Below, one piece after another: positions 1 through 9,120 of a stretch of 64,000 bases of DNA (its first letter is position 1; each line of letters starts with the position of its first letter). The notes beneath the pieces were generated by a model. That model saw nothing but the letters and a program-made list of their open reading frames with translations, made no database searches and was not told where the DNA came from. Made by a program: the position numbers and the translations under genes. Origin of the DNA: Pseudomonas kielensis (GTDB lineage Bacteria > Pseudomonadota > Gammaproteobacteria > Pseudomonadales > Pseudomonadaceae); NCBI RefSeq assembly GCF_014236655.1, contig NZ_JACMYG010000004.1, forward strand, positions 248,001 to 312,000, given 5' to 3'.

Positions 1-1650
1 GAAAACGTCCTGGCCCCGCTGAACCGCAGCGGCGACGAAGAAGGCTGCCATTTCGACAATGGCGTGGTCACCACCCCCAAGGGCTTCAAGCAGGCGTTCG
101 CCCAGTACGTCGAGGGTGGCTGGCATGGGCTGGCGGCGGATCCGGCGTATGGCGGGCAGGGGCTGCCGAGTTCCCTGGGGCTGGTGATCAGCGAGATGGT
201 CGGTTCCAGCAACACTTCCTGGGGCATGTACCCGGGCCTGACCCACGGTGCGATGTCGGCGATTCACGCCCACGGCACCGAGCCGCAGAAAAAGACCTAC
301 CTGAGCAAACTCACGGCCGGCCAGTGGACCGGCACCATGTGCCTGACCGAGGCCCATTGCGGCACTGACCTGGGGATCATCAAGACCCGTGCGGTGCCCC
401 AGGCCGACGGCAGTTACGCGGTCACCGGCAGCAAGATCTTCATCTCCGCCGGCGAGCACGACCTGAGTGACAACATCATCCACCTGGTGCTGGCCAAGCT
501 GCCGGATGCGCCAGCCGGGACCAAGGGCATCTCGCTGTTCATCGTGCCCAAGTTCCTGCCCGACGCCCAAGGCGAAGCGGGCGAGCGCAATGGGGTCAGC
601 TGTGGGTCGATCGAGCACAAGATGGGCATCAAGGCTTCAGCCACCTGCGTGCTGAACTTCGACGGCGCCACGGGCTACCTGATCGGTGAGGCGAACAAAG
701 GCCTGAACTGCATGTTCACCATGATGAACCACGCTCGGCTCGGCACCGGGATGCAGGGCTTGTGCCTGGGGGAGGCGAGTTTCCAGGGGGCGATCAAGTA
801 CGCCAACGATCGCCTGCAGATGCGCGCGCTGACCGGGCCCAAGGCCCCGGACAAAGTCGCCGACCCGATCATCGTCCACCCCGATGTGCGGCGCATGTTG
901 CTGACCATGAAAGCCTTCAACGAAGGCAACCGGGCGCTGACTTACTTCACCGCCCAATTGCTCGATGTTGCGCACCTGTCCAGCGACGCCGGCCAACGCC
1001 AGGACGCCGAGAACCTGTTGGCGTTCCTGACGCCGATCTGCAAGGCGTTCATGACCGAAACCGGCCTGGAAGTGACCAACCACGGGATGCAGGTGTTGGG
1101 TGGCCACGGCTATATCCGCGAGTGGGGCATGGAGCAGTTGGTGCGTGACTGCCGCATTGCGCCCATTTATGAGGGCACGAACGGCATCCAGGCGCTGGAC
1201 CTGCTGGGGCGCAAGGTGCTGGGCAGCCAGGGCCAGTTGCTGCGTGGTTTCACCAAAATCGTCCATACGTTCTGTAAGGCCAACGCCCAGCATCCACAGC
1301 TCAAAACCTATGTAGCGCAGCTCGACGGGCTCAATCAGCAGTGGGGTGAGCTGACCACCCAGGTTGGCATGGCGGCGCTGAAGAACCCTGACGAAGTGGG
1401 GGCCGCAGCGCTGGATTACCTGATGTACAGCGGTTACATCATCCACGCCTACCTGTGGCTGCGCATGGCGCTGGTGGCTCAGGCACAGCGGGAGGCGGGC
1501 AGTGGTGATGCCGACTACTGTGAGGGCAAATTGGCCACCTGCGAGTTCTACTTCAAGCGTCTGCTGCCGCGCACGGCGGCCCACCGGGCAGCGGTGCAGG
1601 CAGGCAGTGATTGCCTGATGAAGCTGCCCGCAGGGCTGTTTGCGCTTTGA
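1..1650 (+). CDS. acyl-CoA dehydrogenase (5' end outside window)
   Basis: FAD-dependent alpha,beta-dehydrogenation of acyl-CoA thioesters (fatty-acid beta-oxidation type). The reading frame is open from base 1, so the N-terminus lies upstream; 549 residues are visible. The FAD/substrate motif MCLTEAHCGTDLG is present, and the Glu of IYEGTNGIQ is the usual catalytic base of the family. The C-terminus carries the extra acyl-CoA dehydrogenase C domain typical of about 590-600-residue bacterial enzymes. The next gene is a close paralogue in the same orientation, so this is a tandem pair. The physiological chain length cannot be told from sequence. Confidence 0.93.
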   Translation, partial: ENVLAPLNRSGDEEGCHFDNGVVTTPKGFKQAFAQYVEGGWHGLAADPAYGGQGLPSSLGLVISEMVGSSNTSWGMYPGLTHGAMSAIHAHGTEPQKKTYLSKLTAGQWTGTMCLTEAHCGTDLGIIKTRAVPQADGSYAVTGSKIFISAGEHDLSDNIIHLVLAKLPDAPAGTKGISLFIVPKFLPDAQGEAGERNGVSCGSIEHKMGIKASATCVLNFDGATGYLIGEANKGLNCMFTMMNHARLGTGMQGLCLGEASFQGAIKYANDRLQMRALTGPKAPDKVADPIIVHPDVRRMLLTMKAFNEGNRALTYFTAQLLDVAHLSSDAGQRQDAENLLAFLTPICKAFMTETGLEVTNHGMQVLGGHGYIREWGMEQLVRDCRIAPIYEGTNGIQALDLLGRKVLGSQGQLLRGFTKIVHTFCKANAQHPQLKTYVAQLDGLNQQWGELTTQVGMAALKNPDEVGAAALDYLMYSGYIIHAYLWLRMALVAQAQREAGSGDADYCEGKLATCEFYFKRLLPRTAAHRAAVQAGSDCLMKLPAGLFAL

Positions 1651-1856
1651 CGGTGGTGGTTTAAGCCCGTCGCGGGCAAGCCCTGCACCTCTGGGGGAGA
1701 AGGGGCGAGAATGGCCCGCGATGGTCTTTAGTGACTAAAAATAACAAAAAAGTCACGAGTCGACCCTATGTGTCGCAAAAGTTGTTCGGGTACACTCCCG
1801 GCACTGGTTGTATCCCGATCCCCACGAATCACCTTTCACGTATTACGAGGTTTGCC

Positions 1857-3635
1857 ATGGCTGACTACAAAGCGCCCCTGCGCGATATGCGCTTCGTCCT
1901 CAATGAAGTTTTCGAGGTGGCCAAGCTCTGGGCTGAACTTCCAGCACTGGCCGACACCGTGGATGCCGAGACCGTCGAGGCGATCCTTGAGGAAGCCGGC
2001 AAAGTCACCAGCAAAAGCATCGCGCCACTGAGTCGGGCCGCCGACGAAGAAGGCTGCCACTGGAGCGACGGCGTCGTGACCACCCCGGCAGGTTTCCCAC
2101 AGGCCTATCAGACTTACGCTGAAGGGGGCTGGGTCGGCGTAGGGGGTGATCCGGCGTTCGGCGGCATGGGCATGCCCAAGAGCGTATCGGCCCAGGTCGA
2201 GGAAATGGTCAACTCCGCCAGTCTGTCGTTCGGCCTGTACCCGATGCTCACCGCCGGTGCCTGCCTGTCGATCAACGCCCATGCCAGCGAAGCACTGAAG
2301 GCCCAGTATCTGCCGAACATGTACGCCGGGGTCTGGGCCGGTTCCATGTGCCTGACCGAACCCCATGCCGGTACGGACCTGGGGATCATCCGCACCAAGG
2401 CCGAGCCTCAGGCCGATGGTTCCTACAAGGTCAGCGGGACCAAGATCTTCATCACCGGCGGCGAACACGACCTGACCGAGAACATCATCCACCTGGTGCT
2501 GGCCAAGCTGCCGGACGCCCCGGCGGGTCCGAAAGGCATTTCGTTGTTCCTGGTGCCCAAGTTCATGGTCAACGCTGACGGCAGCCTGGGCGCGCGTAAC
2601 CCGGTCAACTGTGGGTCGATCGAACACAAGATGGGCATCCAGGCGTCGTCCACCTGCGTGATGAACTTCGACGAAGCCGTGGGTTACCTGGTCGGCGAGC
2701 CGAACAAGGGCCTGGCGGCGATGTTCACCATGATGAACTACGAGCGTCTGGGCGTCGGTATCCAGGGCCTGGCCACCGGTGAGCGCTCCTACCAGAACGC
2801 GGTCGAATACGCCCGTGACCGCCTGCAAAGCCGTGCGCCAACCGGCGCGCAGAACAAGGACAAGGTTGCCGACCCGATCATCGTTCACCCGGATGTGCGG
2901 CGCATGCTGCTGACCATGAAGGCGTCGAACGAAGGCGGCCGTGCCTTCTCAACCTACGTGGCGATGCAACTGGACACCGCCAAGTTCAGCGAAGACCCAA
3001 CCACCCGCAAGCGTGCCGAAGACCTGGTGGCGTTGCTGACCCCGGTCGCCAAGGCGTTCCTCACCGACCTGGGCCTGGAAACCACGATTCACGGCCAGCA
3101 AGTGTTCGGCGGTCATGGCTACATTCGCGAATGGGGCCAGGAGCAACTGGTGCGTGACGTGCGCATCACCCAGATCTACGAAGGCACCAACGGCATTCAG
3201 GCGCTGGACCTGGTCGGGCGCAAAATCGTGGGCAGCGGCGGGGCGCTCTATAACCTGTTCGCTGATGAGATTCGTCATTTCACCGCGACCGCTGGCGCCG
3301 AGCTGGGTGAGTTCACCCGGCCGTTGAACCGAGCGGTGGAGACGCTGGATGAGCTGACCGCCTGGCTGCTGGACCGGGTGCAAGGCAATCCGAACGAAAT
3401 CGGCGCGGCGTCGGTCGAATACCTGCAGGTGTTTGGTTATGTGTCCTACGCCTACATGTGGGCCCTGATGGCCAAGGCGGCGATGGGCAAGGAAACACAG
3501 GATGAGTTCTACGCCAGCAAGCTGGGTACTGCGCGCTTCTACTTCGCCCGTTTGCTGCCGCGGATCCACTCGCTCAGCGCTTCGGTCAAAGCCGGTAGCG
3601 AGTCGCTGTTCCTGCTGGATGCCGCGCAGTTCTGA
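1857..3635 (+). CDS. acyl-CoA dehydrogenase, tandem paralogue
   Basis: A 592-residue acyl-CoA dehydrogenase. I chose the ATG that gives MADYKAPLRDMRF because it follows an ACGAGG ribosome site and matches the normal N-terminus of the family; the frame is open further upstream but that part is not protein-like. Motifs: MCLTEPHAGTDLG (FAD/acyl binding), GGHGYIREWGQEQLVRD, and IYEGTNGIQ with the catalytic Glu. A C-terminal acyl-CoA dehydrogenase C domain follows. It closely resembles the preceding gene, including a 35-bp identical DNA stretch. The roughly 200 bp between the two genes may hold a separate promoter. Likely role: beta-oxidation of medium or long acyl-CoA. Confidence 0.95.
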   Translation: MADYKAPLRDMRFVLNEVFEVAKLWAELPALADTVDAETVEAILEEAGKVTSKSIAPLSRAADEEGCHWSDGVVTTPAGFPQAYQTYAEGGWVGVGGDPAFGGMGMPKSVSAQVEEMVNSASLSFGLYPMLTAGACLSINAHASEALKAQYLPNMYAGVWAGSMCLTEPHAGTDLGIIRTKAEPQADGSYKVSGTKIFITGGEHDLTENIIHLVLAKLPDAPAGPKGISLFLVPKFMVNADGSLGARNPVNCGSIEHKMGIQASSTCVMNFDEAVGYLVGEPNKGLAAMFTMMNYERLGVGIQGLATGERSYQNAVEYARDRLQSRAPTGAQNKDKVADPIIVHPDVRRMLLTMKASNEGGRAFSTYVAMQLDTAKFSEDPTTRKRAEDLVALLTPVAKAFLTDLGLETTIHGQQVFGGHGYIREWGQEQLVRDVRITQIYEGTNGIQALDLVGRKIVGSGGALYNLFADEIRHFTATAGAELGEFTRPLNRAVETLDELTAWLLDRVQGNPNEIGAASVEYLQVFGYVSYAYMWALMAKAAMGKETQDEFYASKLGTARFYFARLLPRIHSLSASVKAGSESLFLLDAAQF

Positions 3636-3649
3636 GGTATGTAACCGCA

Positions 3650-3667
3650 TGTAAGCATTTGCTTACA
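3650..3667. promoter_or_regulatory. GacA upstream activating sequence for rsmY
   Basis: A perfect 18-bp palindrome of the form TGTAAG-N6-CTTACA, with the spacer CATTTG. This is the published consensus for the binding site of the response regulator GacA upstream of Gac-controlled small RNA genes in pseudomonads. It lies about 55-60 bp upstream of the likely RsmY start, the normal spacing. Confidence 0.9.
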
Positions 3668-3690
3668 TGACGTGCTGCTGTTCTCCCCTG

Positions 3691-3720
3691 TTCGCAGATT
3701 GGATCCACAGCTAATCTACT
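3691..3720 (+). promoter_or_regulatory. likely rsmY core promoter
   Basis: A TAATCT -10 element at 3712-3717 precedes the RNA start, here placed near 3723. The -35 region (TTCGCA at 3691-3696) is poor, which fits dependence on GacA bound at the upstream palindrome. Confidence 0.5.
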
Positions 3721-3722
3721 CA

Positions 3723-3846
3723 CATGGACGTCGCGCAGGAAGCGCAAAGCAACAACACGGACACGTAGGATTCTGCCAGGACGGCGGAGTGAAATGGATG
3801 TCAGGGAAACAGTCTGCAAAGCCCCGCTTCGGCGGGGTTTTCTTTT
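3723..3846 (+). ncRNA. rsmY: RsmY small regulatory RNA
   Basis: Sequesters CsrA-family translational repressors (RsmA/RsmE) and so relieves repression of secondary metabolism, exoenzyme and biofilm genes. The roughly 120-nt region carries eight GGA motifs (at about 3726, 3738, 3759, 3768, 3779, 3786, 3796 and 3805). The second sits in the loop of a GCGC-AGGA-AGCGC hairpin, the classic RsmY 5' stem-loop. It ends at a strong intrinsic terminator and is preceded by a perfect GacA box. The position between an acyl-CoA dehydrogenase and a LysR gene also matches where I remember rsmY in P. putida. The exact 5' end is inferred. Confidence 0.9.
3822..3846 (+). terminator. rsmY intrinsic terminator
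   Basis: CCCCGC stem, TTCG tetraloop, GCGGGG, then TTTTCTTTT. It forms the 3' end of RsmY and also blocks read-through towards the convergent LysR gene. Confidence 0.9.
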
Positions 3847-3869
3847 GCCTGCGATTTATGTTTTGCCCG

Positions 3870-4799
3870 TCAACCCTGGACATCCAGGACCGTCGGGCTC
3901 GCCAGGCGCCCGTCCGGGCCATTGATCACATCCTCCAGCAGGTTGCGCAACAACGCCAGGGTGGCCTGTTGACGCTGCACGTCCCGACAGACCAATCCCA
4001 CCTTCAGCGGCACCCGCGGTTCGCTCAACGGTTTCCACAGCAACGCCTTGTTGCCATGCTCGCGCTGTGAGCGTCCGGGCAGGACCGTCGCCAGCCGGGT
4101 GTGGGGCAAACTGTCGAGGATCCCCGCCATGTTGTTCAGCTCGGCCTGCACCTGTGGGCGGCGGCCGAGACTGGCCAGTTGTCCCTGCCAGATCTGGCGG
4201 ATCTGAAACTCCTCGCCCAGCAACAACATCGGCAACTCGGCAGCCTGACTCATGGAGACTTTCTTGAATTCACGCAGCGGGTGGTCGACGGGGATGACCA
4301 GAGTCAGTTCGTCTTCGTACAACAGCACGCCATGCAACCCCGGTTGGCGCGGCGGCAGATAGCTGATGCCGATGTCCAGCGAGCCGTTGAGCAGGCGGCG
4401 CTCGATCTCCAGCCCGGTAAGCTCGTAGATCTGCACCACCAAATGGGGCTGGGCCGTGCGTACCCGTTCGAGCATTTTCGGCACCAGGCTGGTGTGCACG
4501 GTTTGCAGGACGCCGATGGCCAGGGTGCGCGAGGCCTGGCCCTTGAAGTTGCCCAAGGCTTCGCGCGCCCGTTGCATGCCATCAAGCAAAGGCAAGGCGT
4601 GGTTGTACAGGGTATGCGCGGCCAGCGTGGGCAGCAGCCGTTTGCTGCTGCGCTCGAACAGGCTCACATCGAGGTTCTGTTCCAGTTGCCGGATCTGTTG
4701 CGAGAGCGCCGGCTGGGAGATCGACAGGCGTTCGGCGGCCCGGCCGACATGGCCTTCTTCGTACACCGCGACGAAATAACGCAGTTGCTTAAAATCCAT
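3870..4799 (-). CDS. LysR-family transcriptional regulator
   Basis: A 309-residue LysR regulator. The N-terminal winged helix-turn-helix spans about residues 1-60 (MDFKQLRYFVAVYEEGHVGRAAERL is cut short here to MDFKQLRYFVAVYEEG). It is followed by a linker helix and a periplasmic-binding-like effector domain from about residue 90. The MDFKQLRYFVAV start resembles the CynR/CatM branch. It faces away from the MOSC/aminotransferase pair with about 100 bp between, so control of that pair is a reasonable guess because LysR proteins usually regulate the divergent neighbour. The effector is unknown. Confidence 0.9.
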   Translation of the reverse strand: MDFKQLRYFVAVYEEGHVGRAAERLSISQPALSQQIRQLEQNLDVSLFERSSKRLLPTLAAHTLYNHALPLLDGMQRAREALGNFKGQASRTLAIGVLQTVHTSLVPKMLERVRTAQPHLVVQIYELTGLEIERRLLNGSLDIGISYLPPRQPGLHGVLLYEDELTLVIPVDHPLREFKKVSMSQAAELPMLLLGEEFQIRQIWQGQLASLGRRPQVQAELNNMAGILDSLPHTRLATVLPGRSQREHGNKALLWKPLSEPRVPLKVGLVCRDVQRQQATLALLRNLLEDVINGPDGRLASPTVLDVQG

Positions 4800-4900
4800 A
4801 AGTATTTCTTATCGAAAAAGCTGGGAAATCGAAATGGCTCAGCGCCCCACAGAAGCCTAGTCTAACCGCATTCACAAGGCTTATAGGGCCAGAAAGCGCG

Positions 4901-5599
4901 ATGAATACCGTTTACGTTGATGGTGTTTACATAGGCAAGGCAAAAAACCTGGGACAGGGTTTGATCAGCGATACCGACAAAGAGCGGATTGCCAATCGAC
5001 TCTGGTTGTGGCCGCAGGGCCTGGGCAGTGACGAGCACGGCGACCCGCGCTTTCACACCGGTCCCGAGCGGGCCCTGCATCATTACCCGGCCGAGCACTA
5101 CGCGTACTGGCGTAAACGTTATCCACAGATCGACTGGCAGGCGCCGGCCTTCGGCGAGAACCTCTCGACCCACGGCCTGGGTGAAGAGCAAGTGTGCCTG
5201 GGCGATCTGTTTCGCTGGGGTGGCGCGCTGTTGCAGGTCAGCCAGCCGCGTTCGCCGTGCTACCGCCTGAGCCATCGCTGGGGGGTGCCGATCCTGCCCC
5301 AGCTCGCCCAGGACACCGGGCGCTGCGGCTGGTTCTACCGCGTGCTCAAGCCCGGCTTTGTCAGCGCCGAGCAACCGTTCGAACTGATCCAGCGCAGTTA
5401 CCCCGGCCTGACCGTGGCCTGGGCGTTACGCAGTTTTTATCGCGAGCCGCTGGAACATGCCGGTTTGAAAAAACTGATTGATTGCCCGGCGCTGTCTTCG
5501 CGCTGGCGCGATATCGCCATCAAACGTCTGCGCAGCGGGCGGGTCGAGGATTGGACTGCGCGCCTGCTGGGCTTGCCGCTGGAGGGCTTGCGCGCATGA
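4901..5599 (+). CDS. MOSC domain-containing protein (YiiM-like)
   Basis: A 232-residue protein with a MOSC fold in its first about 160 residues. The conserved Cys sits in QPRSPCYRLSHRW, the position that carries or binds sulfur in molybdenum-cofactor sulfurase C-terminal domains. The YiiM group includes proteins that reduce N-hydroxylated compounds using molybdenum cofactor; whether this one does so is inference. Its stop codon overlaps the start of the following aminotransferase gene (ATGA), so the two are translationally coupled and probably function together or share regulation. Confidence 0.88.
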   Translation: MNTVYVDGVYIGKAKNLGQGLISDTDKERIANRLWLWPQGLGSDEHGDPRFHTGPERALHHYPAEHYAYWRKRYPQIDWQAPAFGENLSTHGLGEEQVCLGDLFRWGGALLQVSQPRSPCYRLSHRWGVPILPQLAQDTGRCGWFYRVLKPGFVSAEQPFELIQRSYPGLTVAWALRSFYREPLEHAGLKKLIDCPALSSRWRDIAIKRLRSGRVEDWTARLLGLPLEGLRA

Positions 5600-6870
5600 A
5601 CCTGTTCAACCTGCGTCGCCCGCAGCCGAGCCTGGATGACCTGGCGGCCGAGCGTTTGTTACCCGCAAGGAGCGACAACCTGTCCAGTGAGTGCCTGATG
5701 CCGAGTGTTGAGCGAGCCCCGCAGATTTTCGTCCGCGGCCAGGGTTCCTGGCTGTGGGACAGCGCCGACCGCGCCTACCTGGACTTTACCCAGGGCGCCG
5801 GCGCCAACAGCCTCGGCCATAGCCCCACGGCACTGGTCAAGGCGATGGCGGCCCAGGCGCAGGCGCTGATCAACCCTGGCTCGGGGTTGCTCAATCGCGG
5901 CCAGTTGAACCTGGCCGAGCGGCTGTGCAGCAGCACCGGCAGCGACCAGGTGTACCTGCTCAATACCGGCAGCGAGGCGTGTGAAGCGGCAATCAAGCTG
6001 GCGCGCAAATGGGGCCAGCTGCATCGCGGCGGGGCTTCGCGAATCATTACCGCCAGCGGTAGCTGCCATGGTCATGGCTTCGCGGCCCTGTCGGCCTCGG
6101 ACTCTCAGGACAATCGCTTCGAGCCCCGGCTCCCGGGCTTCGATCGTGTGCCGTTCAACGACTTGCCGGCCCTGCACGCGGCGGTGGATGCGCAAACCGT
6201 GGCCATCATGCTGGAGCCGATCCAGGCGGCGGGCGTATTGCCTGCGACCGAGCATTACCTCAAGGGTGTCGAGCGCTTGTGCCGTGAGCTGGGGATTCTG
6301 CTGATCCTCGACGAGGTGCAAACCGGCATGGGCCGTTGCGGTCGATTGCTGGCCGAGCAACTGTATGGCGTGCGTGCCGACATTGTGGTCATGGGCAAGG
6401 GCCTCGGCGGCGGCGTGCCGGTGGCGGCCTTGCTGGCCCGGGGCAGCGCCTGCTGTTTTGCACCGGGCGAGCTGGACGGTACCCATCACGGCAATGCCTT
6501 GATGGCATCGGCCGGCCTGGCAGTGCTCGATAGCGTGCTCGATCACGGTTTTCTCGAGCATGTGCGTGACAGCGCTCAACACCTGCACGAAGGCCTGGCG
6601 CGCCTGGCCAATCGCTACGGACACGGCGAGTTGTGCGGTCACGGCTTGCTCTGGGGGCTCAGGCTCAGTGATGACTCGGCCGACGCCGTGGTCAAGGCCG
6701 CGCTGTACGAAGGCCTGCTGATCAGCGCCCCACAAGCCGATTGCCTGCGCTTCACCCCGGCGCTGACCGTCAGCCAGGCCAACATCGACGAAATGCTCCT
6801 ACGGCTGGCGCGCGCCTTTTCCCGGGTGCGCACCGCCCAATTGCAATGCCGCAAAGGCATCGCGGTCTGA
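5596..6870 (+). CDS. class-III pyridoxal-phosphate aminotransferase
   Basis: A 424-residue fold-type I aminotransferase of the acetylornithine/ornithine subgroup. Asp239 (in LLILDEVQTGMG) should contact the pyridine nitrogen, and Lys268 (in VMGKGLGGGVP) should form the Schiff base with PLP. A GSEACEAAIKLAR phosphate-binding segment is present near residue 126. The ATG overlaps the MOSC stop codon, which fixes the start. Substrate is uncertain: acetylornithine, 4-aminobutyrate or another omega-amine are all possible. Its position near the pqq genes recalls accessory pqq genes named in some P. fluorescens strains, but I cannot confirm a link. Confidence 0.9.
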   Translation: MNLFNLRRPQPSLDDLAAERLLPARSDNLSSECLMPSVERAPQIFVRGQGSWLWDSADRAYLDFTQGAGANSLGHSPTALVKAMAAQAQALINPGSGLLNRGQLNLAERLCSSTGSDQVYLLNTGSEACEAAIKLARKWGQLHRGGASRIITASGSCHGHGFAALSASDSQDNRFEPRLPGFDRVPFNDLPALHAAVDAQTVAIMLEPIQAAGVLPATEHYLKGVERLCRELGILLILDEVQTGMGRCGRLLAEQLYGVRADIVVMGKGLGGGVPVAALLARGSACCFAPGELDGTHHGNALMASAGLAVLDSVLDHGFLEHVRDSAQHLHEGLARLANRYGHGELCGHGLLWGLRLSDDSADAVVKAALYEGLLISAPQADCLRFTPALTVSQANIDEMLLRLARAFSRVRTAQLQCRKGIAV

Positions 6871-6918
6871 CGCGATCGCAACACCTGAATTCCCGAACCG
6901 TCTCGCGGTATAACGCAT

Positions 6919-6958
6919 CGCCCCATGCCTGATCCTTTTGGCATGGGGCGTTTTTTTT
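6919..6958 (+). terminator. intrinsic terminator after aminotransferase gene
   Basis: An 11-bp stem (CGCCCCATGCC / GGCATGGGGCG) with a 10-nt loop, followed by eight T residues. Confidence 0.93.
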
Positions 6959-7099
6959 GCGCAAACACTATCTGGGTCTCTTCGCTGGCAAGAGGCTCAA
7001 TAGTGGCACCTGGCCGGAAGGTTACGGAACCCTGGCCAACGCCCAGGGTCGATTAGGAGTGTGGCTGATCACAGCCCACCTTACTCAGGAGCTGCCCCT

Positions 7100-7258
7100 A
7101 TGGATTTCATTCGCATCATCATCGCCATTCTGTTGCCGCCACTGGGCGTATTCCTGCAAGTGGGGTTCGGCGGCGCGTTCTGGCTGAATATCCTGCTGAC
7201 CTTGTGTGGCTACATTCCGGGCATCGTTCACGCGGTGTACATCATCGCCAAGCGGTAA
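7100..7258 (+). CDS. Pmp3/YqaE family small membrane protein
   Basis: A 52-residue hydrophobic protein with two predicted membrane segments (about residues 3-22 and 28-48) joined by a short turn. This is the layout of the Pmp3/UPF0057 family, associated with membrane potential, salt and cold tolerance. The motif LLPPLGVFLQVGFGG is diagnostic. The ATG is preceded by AGGAG. An in-frame upstream start at 7061 would add 13 non-conserved residues and is less likely. Confidence 0.92.
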   Translation: MDFIRIIIAILLPPLGVFLQVGFGGAFWLNILLTLCGYIPGIVHAVYIIAKR

Positions 7259-7290
7259 ACCTGTGGATCGCAGCGTGAACCGCGCTGCGA

Positions 7291-9120
7291 TCAGCCCTTT
7301 GCCGGCTTCATCACCTCGCGATAAAACAACCATTCCTGCTCCAGCGCATGGGCCTGATTGCTGGCCTTGCGAAAGCCGTGGCGTTCGTCCGGGTAGTAAT
7401 GAGCCTGCGCCGCGATGCCGTTGTCTTGCAGGGCCTTGAGCATGTCGCGGGTCTGTTGCGGGACAACGACGGCGTCGAGTTCACCTTGAAAAAAGATCAC
7501 CGGCACCTGGATGTTCTGCGCGTGTTGCAGCGGGGTGCGGGCGGCGTAGCGCTCGGCGTCGGCGAGGGGGTCGCCGATCAGCCAATCCAGATAATCCCCC
7601 TCGAACTTGTGGGTCGCACGGCCCAGGGCCACAGGGTCGCTGACCCCGTACAGGCTGGCGCCCGCGCGGAACACCTGATGAAACGCCAGGGCACACAAGG
7701 TGGTGTAGCCGCCGGCACTGCCGCCGCGAATGAACGCGTGCTCGCCATCGATCAAGCCTTGTCCGGCCAGGTACGTCACCACCGCGCAGGCATCTTCGAC
7801 ATCCACCTCGCCCCAGCGCAGATGCAGGGCCTGCCGATACGCTCGGCCGTAGCCGCTGCTGCCGCGGTAGTTGAGGTCGGCCACGGCAAAGCCGCGCTGG
7901 GCCCAATACTGGATGCGCGGATCGAGCATCGGATAACAGGCCGAGGTCGGCCCGCCATGGATGAACACCAGCAACGGTGGTTTTTCCACATTGCCGATGG
8001 CCGGGTAAAAGAACCCATGGGCCTCGCCCTTGCCGCTGGGGTAGCGCAAGGTCTGGGGTTGGCTGATCTGCTCGGCGGGTAACAGCGCGACGCCGCCGGC
8101 CAGGACCTGCACCTGGTGGCTCTGGCGGTCGATGGCGATCACGGCAGAGGGGCTGATCGGTGAGGCGGCAATGCAATAGATGAACTGCGGATCCTGTGCG
8201 AGGTTGCGAAAACGGCTGTAATCGCCGGTGTAGTCCTCGACCTGCTGGCCTGAGCACAGGCCCAGGCGGCCAAACCCGGCCACTGTCCAACTGGCCAGGT
8301 AGCGTTGGTCGTCCAGCGGCAACCAGGTGCAACCCCCCAGTTGCCAGGGCGCCGGAGCGTGGTCGGCCGCGGCACTGGGCAGCGGTTGCCAGCCTGATTC
8401 GCTGTCGACCCACGGCTGCCAGAATCCATCGCGGTCGCTCAGGCAATACAAGCGCCCGCGCTCATCGAAGCGCGGTTGTTGCAGCGACTCTTCGATGTCT
8501 GCGCCGGCCACGCAGCGGGGTGGGGCCAGGCTGCCGTCGGTGTTCAATTCGGCGAGCATCAGGCGCGTGGCGGTCCAGGGTTGATGGGGGCGGCTCCACT
8601 CGATCCAGGCCAGTTGCCGGGCGTCGGGGCTCAACGTCGGCGCGGCGTAAAAGTCCGCGCCTTCCACCAGCAGTTGGCGCTGACCCTCGGCAGTGATGGC
8701 CACCAGGCGGTGCTGGTTGGCCTGTTCTTCGACGGCCAACACCTGGCCGTTGGCCCACTGCAGGTCGCCGTATCGGCACTCGCCCGAGGTCAATGCCTGG
8801 GGTGTTGCGCCAGTCAGGGCTTGGCGGTAGAGCTGCTGGTCGGCCTCGTTGACGAAGAACAGCGCCTCATCACCCAGGCAAAACGCGCCGCCGCCGTATT
8901 CGTAAACCCGGCTGCGTACGCTGAAGCCGGGCGGAGTCAGGCAATGGGCGCGCTGCTCGCGCCAGTGCCAGATCCGGCAGGCGCCATCCTGGGGGCGATA
9001 TTCATTCCAGAACAGGCCCTGTGCGCCCACCTGCAGGTCCGCGAAGTCGACCCCCGCGGACACGGCTTTGAGGGCGCTCAAGGCTTCAGCCTTTAACGAT
9101 GAGGCGTGAGTTTCGTTCAT
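7291..9120 (-). CDS. S9 family prolyl-oligopeptidase-type peptidase
   Basis: A 609-residue serine peptidase: an N-terminal beta-propeller (about residues 1-350) and a C-terminal alpha/beta-hydrolase domain. The likely catalytic triad is Ser468 (GGSAGG), Asp549 (GELDAV) and His581 (DERHGF). No signal peptide is evident, so it is probably cytoplasmic. Its start overlaps the 3' end of pqqE by 35 bp on the same strand, making it the last gene of the pqq operon. A role in breaking down the PqqA remnant or other peptides is plausible but unproven. Some P. fluorescens pqq clusters list an extra peptidase gene here; I leave the symbol blank. Confidence 0.88.
   Translation of the reverse strand: MNETHASSLKAEALSALKAVSAGVDFADLQVGAQGLFWNEYRPQDGACRIWHWREQRAHCLTPPGFSVRSRVYEYGGGAFCLGDEALFFVNEADQQLYRQALTGATPQALTSGECRYGDLQWANGQVLAVEEQANQHRLVAITAEGQRQLLVEGADFYAAPTLSPDARQLAWIEWSRPHQPWTATRLMLAELNTDGSLAPPRCVAGADIEESLQQPRFDERGRLYCLSDRDGFWQPWVDSESGWQPLPSAAADHAPAPWQLGGCTWLPLDDQRYLASWTVAGFGRLGLCSGQQVEDYTGDYSRFRNLAQDPQFIYCIAASPISPSAVIAIDRQSHQVQVLAGGVALLPAEQISQPQTLRYPSGKGEAHGFFYPAIGNVEKPPLLVFIHGGPTSACYPMLDPRIQYWAQRGFAVADLNYRGSSGYGRAYRQALHLRWGEVDVEDACAVVTYLAGQGLIDGEHAFIRGGSAGGYTTLCALAFHQVFRAGASLYGVSDPVALGRATHKFEGDYLDWLIGDPLADAERYAARTPLQHAQNIQVPVIFFQGELDAVVVPQQTRDMLKALQDNGIAAQAHYYPDERHGFRKASNQAHALEQEWLFYREVMKPAKG

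Noticed and set aside
3672..4070. Plus-strand 132-codon frame after the second acyl-CoA dehydrogenase
   Set aside because: It lies over RsmY and its terminator and continues antisense into the LysR gene. The sequence is explained by the RNA.
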